In this document: positions 56,746-64,000 of the stretch, piece after piece
Layout: each line of letters begins with the position of its first letter
Position numbering within the stretch: the first letter of the stretch is position 1
Assembly (NCBI GenBank): GCA_036172665.1
Contig: CM069877.1
Span: 13,536,501-13,600,500, forward strand
Source: Prosopocoilus inquinatus
Lineage: Eukaryota; Arthropoda; Insecta; Coleoptera; Lucanidae
Length of the DNA: 64,000 nucleotides
Direction of reading: 5' to 3'
Program-made: the position numbers and the translations under genes
The notes under the pieces: model-generated
Database searches by the model: none
Told to the model about the DNA's origin: nothing
The model's input: only the letters and a program-made list of their open reading frames with translations

Positions 56746-58080
56746 ATGATTTTACATATTGCGCATATCGGGCGAAATTCACTTCGCTCCTGACCGGGGA
56801 CTTGGGAGCGCTCACCGAGCGCTACACCCTTGCGATTTTAGAACGCTTCAAGGGCGAGGTGCGTCTAGTTTGAAATTAAATTTATGAGCGGTTTTAGTGC
56901 ACCCCGGTATAATTCTCACCAGTTCGGGAGTCATTTATGAACGCACCCCAGGGTCCGGTCTTCAATGCCATTGTCATACGGCAACGTCGCGGCAGTGAAT
57001 ATACAGGTACCTATATACTCACTGGTCGTGGCTACGGATAGTCCCTGGTATAATAAATGCTTGTAGTGTATACAATGCAGTACGACTGGTTGCCTATTTA
57101 GAAGGCGTCTTGTTATGGAAATTACCTAATCTATTGATAGATGTCACCAGCAAGGTATCGATAAGATTAATAATCATATTGATAACATAAATTAGATAAC
57201 ACTTTCCTAAATGAATCATTTAATTTTTTTTCCTGAATTTAATTAAATGTTTCGATAAAAATGACCTTCCTAGGAATTTGCTTTTTTATGATAAGCATAA
57301 AATTTTAGTTTTCTTATTTTATTCACTATTTTTAAGTCAACGCGAAGTGTATAATAGGTAATTCTATATTGTCTCTGAAACGACACACTTCAAGGTCTCG
57401 GTCATAGATTAAACGTTTTTTTTTATCGTAACCTTGACGCTTTCCTGAAGAATTTTACGGACGCGGCCAAATGATTACTATGCGGCTACCATCGACGAAA
57501 CAGTTAAATCCGGCACTGATTATGCATACAGAGATGTCGGCACCGAGGAGTGATAATCGTGCAAGACATGCACAGGTGCTTCGGCCTCCCTTTGCCGATT
57601 CCGCACAGAACGCTCGCGGTCTTTGCGTCTCCCAGTGTCGGTTTAGAAAGTGCGCGAGTTGTACCTGTGCCGTGCTGTGTTCTGCTTCTCCAGTGATTTT
57701 CAAGATTTCACTTATCGGATATTCCTTCCTTCGGCGCAAAAGGTGAGCCGAAACATCTGTTGTTAGTTTTTGGGGGCCCTTCCCTCTCGTCGCTTGAATT
57801 ATTTTGAAGAAAATTGCCAAGTATCATGCTCAAGTCGAAATCTAAGTACCTAATACAATTTGCTTCATGTGTGTTGGTAGAGAATGTTAAAAAATTCGAC
57901 TGCGAACACTAATTTATTGGGTGGGGGGAGGAGGGCTTTCCCACTCGACATTATTGAATAATTATTTTCAAGAAAACCTAATTAATTGTTGTATGTTGCG
58001 CAATTAAACGGGAGAAAAGGCTGAAAAGTTCCAGGAATTGAGAGATCTTAACGCTGGATGCGAATACCAACCCAATGCAG
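56746..58080. other. intergenic, no gene recognised
   Basis: Moderately GC-richer patches near 56.8 and 57.5 kb yield short ORFs with no recognised domain. Confidence 0.3.
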
Positions 58081-58085
58081 GACTA

Positions 58086-58258
58086 CGGACTTTAATTACC
58101 TCGATAATTTTGAAGTTCTTAAAGTCCATAGAATGCTTAATCCACGGACTTTAGTAACGCGATAATTTTAGAGTTGTTAAAGTCCATAGAGTCGGTAATC
58201 TATGGACATTATTAACTTGATAATTTCAGAGTTGCTAAAGTCCATGGAGTGTTAAGCA
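58086..58258. repeat. tandem repeat, 3 x ~59 bp
   Basis: Units start at 58086, 58145 and 58203. Each carries GGACTTTA...CGATAATTTT..AGTT.TTAAAGTCCAT, so every unit can fold through GGACTTTA / TAAAGTCC. Confidence 0.7.
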
Positions 58259-58260
58259 AT

Positions 58261-58879
58261 AATAATTAACGTTGCACTGTAAAATGCATTTACTTCGTTA
58301 AACAGATTGTGAAATGCTGTTTTTACAACGCAAATAAAAAAAAAAATGTACTCGTAAGGAAGGTATAATTCTACAGTATTATCTGTGCTATTGCAACAAT
58401 TACCTACAAATTAGCAATTCAATTGTCTTCGGCGTTTTCATGTTTTCTTCTCCTTCTTCTTCTTTTACTTATCAATTAATTAACGAGATTTGGTAGTCGT
58501 GTTACTGCATACATAGATGGACGGAGGTGCTCGTGTAAAATTTATTACACGATTTATTCTGTATTGAGACCAATCAGATTCAAAATTTGAATACAATGGC
58601 GAAAGCAACGCTCGCCGCTAATTTGTTCACGCTTGTGAGCCGTCGAAAATCAGGTTTAAGCCGAAAAAAATTCGCAGATCCGATTGCGATGTACCCCCGA
58701 GAAGTCAAGTGGAATTCCCAAACGTGTCGACAATCGACTGTCTTCGCGCTTCATTAAGACCGGATTAACCAACAAACACCGCCTGCCTGGGAGCTAGTAT
58801 TTTGCAATTCACAAGCAACGTTTGCAATAAGTTTCCATAAATTCTAGATTTGATGATTTGATTTTTTTAAGTTGTTACA
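58261..58879. other. intergenic, no feature recognised
   Basis: AT-rich with short simple runs; nothing supported. Confidence 0.3.
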
Positions 58880-59760
58880 ATGCAATAAAAAATTGTGCCG
58901 AAGAAGTTTCAGTCTTGACAAAGAGATGGCGGACGTGTTGGTTGAGTGTATTCTATAGAATTTTGGAGCAAAGCTTCGACAGATTTTCCAAGCGGATGGA
59001 AATTATTTTAAAAATTCAATAAAACGTGGGAAGAAATATTCGGTCTTGACATGCAGATGGTTTTGTGTTCGTTAAATGTATTGTTTTCTTTTGTAGAATT
59101 GGAGCAAAACCTAAGCTTGGAATGGAAATTATTTTGGAAGCACAATAAAATTGCGACAAATAGTTTACGTTCTTGATCTAGAGATGGCGTTCGTGTTCGT
59201 TATAGAATTTCTTTCCCAAGATAAGAAAAAAATAACTTTAAAATTCAATAAAATCGTAGCGAAGAATTTTTGGTCTTGATCTACAAGTGGCGTTTGTGCG
59301 TTTCTTTGAACGTATGTTCTCTGTAGAATTTTGGAACAAAATTCAAGCTAATGGAGATTATTTTTGAAATACTATAAAATTAGTGGTAAATAACTTGCGC
59401 TCTAGATCTAGAAATGCCACTGGCGTTCATTGAGGGTTTTCTGTGGAATCTTGGAGCAAATTTTCCAAGATGATATATTTTTTTTAATTCGCTAGAGTTC
59501 AAAGAACTTTCGGTCTTAATCTAGAGATGGCGTTTCTGCGTTTGAGTTTTATGTAGAATTTGGGAGCAAATGTAAATCTTGCGCTAAATATTACGGATTT
59601 GATATTAAATTGTTTAAATTATTTAAATTCACTAGAGGTCAAGGAACTTTCGGTGTTGATCTAGAGATGGCGTTCGTGCGTTTGGGTTTTATGTAGAATT
59701 TTGGAGCAAATGTAAATCTTGCGCTAAATATTCCGAGTTTTATATTAAATTGTCACCTGT
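58880..59760. repeat. diverged tandem (satellite-like) repeat, ~7 units of 100-140 bp
   Basis: Units recur at about 58923, 59052, 59181, 59284, 59411, 59523 and 59661. The consensus order is GGTCTTGATCTAGAGATGGCG, TGTAGAATTTTGGAGCAAA, GGAAATTATTTT, then AATTCAATAAAAT. Units vary in length and sequence, so the array is old. Confidence 0.7.
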
Positions 59761-60560
59761 ACGTGAACGAAAGTTATGAGATAGAAAGCGTACTAAAAAA
59801 AATGTAGGTCAATCAGACGTGCCCATCGAAGGAGACCACCACCCAACCAAAGCTTACCCATGCAGACGGTGCCGCTTGAATAGTATAATAAAGGCCGCGA
59901 TTATCTCGGTGCCGTAATGGCCGTTTAACATAACTTTATGCACACGATTATGTGTTACGCAATTAGCAATATGGGAACGCGCGTGAATAATTTATAACGA
60001 TCGAGAATAAATAAATGTGTAAATTTCCCATCAACAATGCGAGGTCTTTCGAAGGTAGCAGCAGTCGAATCATAAATAGTAAAGGAAGGTCAACCGGTCA
60101 GCGTTTACTCTTTCTTACCACATTCCGCTTGATCGCCATTATCGCATTGTTTACCACTGCGTCATACCACGGCAAACCACGTCGTCATGCTGCAACGAGC
60201 TTCTTCATCCAAAACTGAAACAGCTCGTCTTCGTCATCATCATCATCATCTGCCCTCATCAGTGTGCGTGTGCATTTATGCCAAGGATAAAATGCACGCT
60301 TGCTTTGAAACGCAGAAAATTGAACGTCCTTTGATGATAACATCAATGCTATTTACTTATTAATTGCCAATTGGTGCCAAGTGTTCTTGTATATCTCTCG
60401 CTTTAAAATACATGTGTGATCCAAATTAAGAAAATTGTGGGAATTTTTTTTTTGTTATATTGTATGTCAAGAGATGCGTCTCACAGTTATTTAAAACATT
60501 CGTAATATAGTATTAACATTTTTCAAAAAAAAAAAAAAAATGAAATACCAAACCAATTTA
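59761..60560. other. intergenic, no gene recognised
   Basis: Non-coding apart from a short (CAT)n run at 60235-60250 and a poly-A tract near 60525-60540. Confidence 0.3.
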
Positions 60561-60571
60561 ATGGAGCTTAT

Positions 60572-60640
60572 GTTTGACTGAGGTACATAACAAGATTTGC
60601 AACTAAACAGGCGAATCTTGAAGTGTACCTGGGCCATAAC
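60572..60640. repeat. hairpin of the CTGAGGTACA family
   Basis: TGAGGTACATAACAAGATT pairs with AATCTTGAAGTGTACCT. Same family as 28395, 61846 and 62146. Confidence 0.55.
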
Positions 60641-61134
60641 AGAAGCGTCGCTTTTGGATGCACTTCTGTCATCGAGGTTAAGTATATGGAGGACGCTTTG
60701 CCGTTTAAAGACAGATTGCCATGAGATGAGAGCTGCATAGCGATAAGGTTAGTTATAGTCCCCGTCACGAAACAAGCATAATGCGTCACAGCCAGTAACG
60801 ACGTCGAAATAGAGCGATGTTGCCACAAGTACTGACATCTGGCGTACAAACAGAAATTTAAACGAAACGTCATTCAGTAAAAACGGCAAAACGTTCATTT
60901 ATTTAGTTTCTCAATAATTTCTTTCTCGAATTGCTGGAATGAAATTTCGAAATAATTGATCTCATAGTATGTACGACTCAGTTTACAGTCAACATAACTA
61001 CATTGAAATGCGCGACTTAAGATGCTATCACTTCCCTTCACTTCACGTCCCAGCACAACGGTTTAGGCATTTGTTAGTTTCCAAAGAAATTATTATTGTA
61101 AAACCTTAAACTCGTAAATCTGATTCGGACGTAT

Positions 61135-61334
61135 GTACGGTTGCCAGCATTAAATCTTGGTCGTCACTGTCAATTAAAACGTCAGTTTCAATTCCAAAAA
61201 TTAATTTTTTTTAGATTAAAATCTCGTCGTCTACTAAAACGGTGGCGAAAATAACTTAAATTTTTAGTTAAATACAAGTCGGGCGCCAATCTTTGACAAT
61301 CAATGACGACCAAAATTTATTGCTCGCGACTGTA
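61135..61334. mobile_element. MITE with TAC(A/G)GT termini, copy 2 of 36772
   Basis: It shares GCCAATCTTTGACAATCAAT and TTTATTGCTCGCGACTGTA with the 36.8-kb element; the left end is more degraded. Confidence 0.6.
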
Positions 61335-61639
61335 TACAACTGTCAGACACACGAAACACGGTTAATAAATTATTGAGGTTATTTGCCAATATTTATGTTT
61401 ATACTTGACAACATGGCGATATATTGCCAACTTAATTCTCATTCGCCTACGGCATTTTACATGTTTCTTTAGTACTTCAAGATGTTACGAGTTTTCGTCA
61501 TTAATGGCGTATTATTCGTGATTCGTAAAGTGGTGCATCGGCCTTAACGTGTACTACTGAAAACCGGTCCGGCCGTTGGCCTTTAGTATGGCAAAACGAA
61601 CGGACAGTTACTTAACCTCCATGAGTTCTGCAGACCAAT

Positions 61640-62215
61640 CACAGTCGCATCCATGGATCGCATCTGTCAGATATTTAACATTCAAATCACTAATTGTCGT
61701 CGTAGTTTTTTTAATAATAGATTTTCGCTGTCTTTTTAGAAATATCGCAGGAAGAAGTTATGGAAATCATTATAGGTATAGGAATGCGCCTTCAAATCTA
61801 AATTTGTACCACGAGCAGGGAGGTCGAAGGCGTAGCTTAGGCTATGGCTGAGGTACAAGTCAAGATTCGCGATCAAACAAGCGAATCTTGAAATCTAATT
61901 CAGCTACGGCATACATTCCGCCTTTGGCTTTGTTTTTATAGACTAATAGAAGTCGCATCTGTCAGACAACATGTAAATTATTGCTGATTGTCATTGTAGT
62001 TTTTTTTATCATAGATTTTCGCTGCCTTTTTAGAAATGTCATAAGTGGAAGTTATGTAAGTCATTATATGCAAATGCTAAACCGATTTTGTGCCTTCAAA
62101 TTTTGGTTTGAACCTCGCGGAGGGAAGCCGAACGCGAAGACTTATGCTGTGGCTGAGGTACATCTCAAGATTCGCGTGTTTGCTCGCGAATCCTGAAATA
62201 TATTTCAGCCACGGC
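61640..62215. repeat. diverged tandem duplication, ~300-bp period, ending in hairpins
   Basis: Two units share GCATCTGTCAGA, a GTAGTTTTTTT run, ATAGATTTTCGCTG.CTTTTTAGAAAT and GGAAGTTATG. Each unit then runs into a GGCTGAGGTACA hairpin (61846-61910 and 62146-62215). Confidence 0.6.
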
Positions 62216-63040
62216 ATACGAAGCTTCTCATAAACTTTTCAACTCGCTTTTATAATTTATCAAAAGAGGTATCAGCGTGGGAAAATACAGAATACTGGGA
62301 CAAGCAAACATTTAATTGATTAAAGTGGACTTTCATTAACGACGTTTTCCTGTCAAAATTTGTAAATACTTCAAAGACACCCTGTTCATCCGAAGAACAA
62401 GAAGTAGTTGCTACCAACTATTTAAATTACGACATCATTATACGAACAATTTCCGATGAATTAACAATAATTAAAATATGACAAGAATCTTCATTCTTAC
62501 TTGGTTTTAAGCCATAACATTTTGCTTAATTTCCGTTAAAAATGGCAACTGCCTTAATATTTTCTGCAATATTACTTTCTCTGTCAAATGTGCACGGCGT
62601 CCTTATGGAAAAGTAAAAATTATTATTCTTATTATTTATTAATACTTCTGTTTTCGAATGCTTTAGTGGTTGGTGGAATGCATTTCTAGCCACTTAATAA
62701 AATTAAAAAAATTGCGATAAACTTCAAACATTTCGCAAAATGATTGTTGTAATTGTATTTTCGCTTTAATTTTGAGTTTATTCAATACAAAACAACAATA
62801 GTAATTGTTGTTTTGCAATACAAAAACCATTCGCGAAATTTTAGGTTAGATTGCGGATAAAATTATGACTTTTAAATGTAGATTTAGGGAATTATTTTTT
62901 TTTTGGATACTGGCAATTTTGTTTGTGACTAGTGTCATTCATTCTGTCAACTGTCGAATCAGGTTCGTTCAGTTTACGTTCTTGGTTTCATATAAAAATA
63001 ATTTCTTTTCAGGATCCAATTATGTTCAACGTTAAATTTA
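62216..63040. other. intergenic, no feature recognised
   Basis: AT-rich, with a short inverted AATACAAAACAACAATA / TTGTTGTTTTGTATT pair near 62785-62825. Confidence 0.3.
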
Positions 63041-63110
63041 ATGGACTGTTGCTATGGTAACAACCATTCATAAAGCTTTATGAATGGTTGTTACCATAGC
63101 AACAGTCCAT
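63041..63110. repeat. 70-bp perfect palindrome carrying two X-box motifs
   Basis: The sequence from ATGGACTGTTGCTATGGTAA to its exact complement has no spacer. Each half carries GTTACCATAGCAAC. Confidence 0.85.
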
Positions 63111-63206
63111 AAAGCTTTATGATTGGCTGTTACCATAGCAACAGTCCCTTAATCATAAAACTTTATAAAAATTTTGTGCGAATCGTTTTTGATTGCAGTG
63201 AGAACC

Positions 63207-63271
63207 TCGAGCAGCCTCTGGACAGCTGTTTCAGCCCTGCTTGGGGCTTCTTCAGCAGAAACGTAGCTCGA
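63207..63271 (-). ncRNA. hammerhead ribozyme, minus-strand monomer
   Basis: Exact complement of 63626-63690, with the same fold. Confidence 0.78.
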
Positions 63272-63625
63272 CATTCCCACTGCAGACCAAAAACGACTTG
63301 CCCAATTTATTCGCAAATGCGATGTAAGAATGATGAACATATAAAATAGCGACACTTACTATCGCTTTTTGACGTCCCCCATGCAAGGCGGCCATGCTTG
63401 CTGTCAAAGCATAATGAAAGATTTTAGAAAAATTATGCTTTGACAGCAAGCATGGCCGCCTTGCATGGGGGACTCATTAGGAGCAAATCCCGCTTCAATT
63501 TGTCTCTCCTACTGCAATGTTAGGTCAAAAAGCGATAGTAAGTGTCGCTATTTTATATGTTCATCATTCTTACATCGCATTTGCGAATAAATTGGGCAAG
63601 TCGTTTTTGGTCTGCAGTGGGAATG

Positions 63626-63690
63626 TCGAGCTACGTTTCTGCTGAAGAAGCCCCAAGCAGGGCTGAAACAGCTGTCCAGAGGCTGCTCGA
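63626..63690 (+). ncRNA. hammerhead ribozyme (type I), plus-strand unit
   Basis: Outer stem I TCGAGC/GCTCGA (63626-63631 with 63685-63690); an internal loop; inner stem I TTTCTG/CAGAGG (63636-63641 with 63677-63682); core CTGAAGA (63642-63648); stem II AGCCC-CAAGCA-GGGCT; core GAAA (63665-63668); stem III CAG/CTG closed by an A-U pair; cleavage dinucleotide TC at 63675-63676. All core positions fit the consensus. The stem I internal loop and stem II loop are where natural hammerheads make their stabilising contact. Confidence 0.8.
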
Positions 63691-64000
63691 GGTTCTCACT
63701 GCAATCAAAAACGATTCGCACAAAATTTTTCTAAAATCTTTCATTATGCTTTGACAGCAAGCATGGCCGCCTTGCATGGGGGACTCATTAGGAGCAAATC
63801 TCGCTTCAATTTATCTATCCTACTGCAATGTTAGGTCAAAAAGCGATAGTAATTTGTCGCTATTTTATATGTTCATAAAACTTTATGTTGGTTGTTACCA
63901 TAGCAACAGATCTATAAATTTAACGTACTCGATACAGAATAGGCCCTAATAGAGGCTATTCAAAAGGCTTTATAATTGGTTGTTACCATAGCAACAATCC

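Larger units (their letters stand above)
63167..63873. mobile_element. 707-bp hammerhead-bearing insertion with 13-bp target duplication
   Basis: CATAAAACTTTAT occurs at 63154-63166 and 63874-63886. Between them lie an inverted monomer (about 63167-63415, minus), then a full unit starting at 63437 and a second, partial unit starting at 63748. The direct period is 311 bp. Relative to the plus unit the minus monomer lacks about 48 bp (the ATTAGGAGCAAATC block). Each complete unit includes a hammerhead ribozyme. No coding potential. Confidence 0.75.
63048..63995. promoter_or_regulatory. five RFX X-box-like sites in a repeated unit
   Basis: GTTACCATAGCAAC or its complement occurs at 63048-63061, 63090-63103, 63129-63142, 63894-63907 and 63982-63995. 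It fits the RFX X-box consensus RYYNYYATRRNRAC at every position. The sites are part of a repeated unit with CTTTATAATTGG-like flanks, so a role in transcription is not implied. Confidence 0.5.

Noticed and set aside
57455..57820. 121-residue minus-strand ORF in a GC-richer patch
   Set aside because: Overlapping ORFs on both strands and no known motif; not enough to call a gene.
58880..59760. Regularly spaced repeats resembling a CRISPR array
   Set aside because: Unit length and sequence vary, there are no unique spacers, and the genome is animal.
60568..60873. 101-residue minus-strand ORF
   Set aside because: It overlaps the CTGAGGTACA hairpin and shows no recognisable family.
63542..63754. 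ORF of about 70 residues, duplicated at 63149-63355 on the other strand
   Set aside because: It lies across the hammerhead repeat and its identity reflects the inverted repeat, not coding selection.

Overview
This is animal nuclear DNA and reads as an insect genome, most plausibly a beetle, although I cannot fix the order from sequence alone. The genes are metazoan, with GT-AG introns that range from about 50-70 nt to several kb. The intergenic DNA is AT-rich and crowded with small fold-back (MITE-like) elements. No bacterial-type genes, operons, CRISPR arrays, rRNA or tRNA were recognised. All gene models were assembled by hand by joining ORFs at splice sites that keep the frame and match remembered family sequences; none was checked by a database search.

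Gene layout: (1) LYSMD1-like LysM protein, minus, 242-974. (2) TFIIA small subunit, plus, 3032-3483. (3) C1orf43/NICE-3 homologue, minus, 4305-5282. (4) Focadhesin (FOCAD) homologue, plus, 8143-13586, ending only 10 bp from (5) PPP2R3C, minus, 13597-14956. (6) A C-terminal-motor kinesin-14 (Ncd/KIFC1 type), plus, 15994-18108. (7) RRP15, plus, 21786-22684. (8) ANKLE1 (ankyrin + LEM + GIY-YIG nuclease), minus, spread over 22798-37923 with two introns of 5.2 and 7.6 kb full of repeats. (9) AGGF1 (OCRE + FHA + G-patch), minus, 43174-45238. From about 45.3 kb to the end I see no conserved host gene.

Mobile DNA: a nearly intact 2.7-kb TA-flanked Tc1/mariner-superfamily transposon with an unusually long D-to-E spacing (38576-41299); a decayed YqaJ-exonuclease gene next to a long inverted repeat (49.1-51.6 kb); a head-to-head inverted pair of Penelope-like retroelement copies (53010-56620) flanked by a 13-bp target duplication and inserted into a hAT-type MITE; about twenty fold-back MITEs; and several tandem repeats.

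The most striking signal is a set of hammerhead-ribozyme motifs. One occurs in the 3' region of each Penelope-like copy (43 nt each). A second, better-formed type occurs twice in a 707-bp non-coding insertion (63167-63873). That insertion is a partly duplicated 311-bp direct repeat plus an inverted monomer, also bounded by a 13-bp duplication. It resembles a non-autonomous ribozyme-carrying retroelement, sitting in an array of RFX X-box-like palindromes.

The host genes are ordinary housekeeping or cell-biology genes: basal transcription, ribosome biogenesis, PP2A regulation, spindle motor, DNA-bridge nuclease, RNA decay or splicing factors. Nothing suggests a functional cluster. They are arranged as convergent or divergent neighbours, and repeats have accumulated between them and in the ANKLE1 introns.
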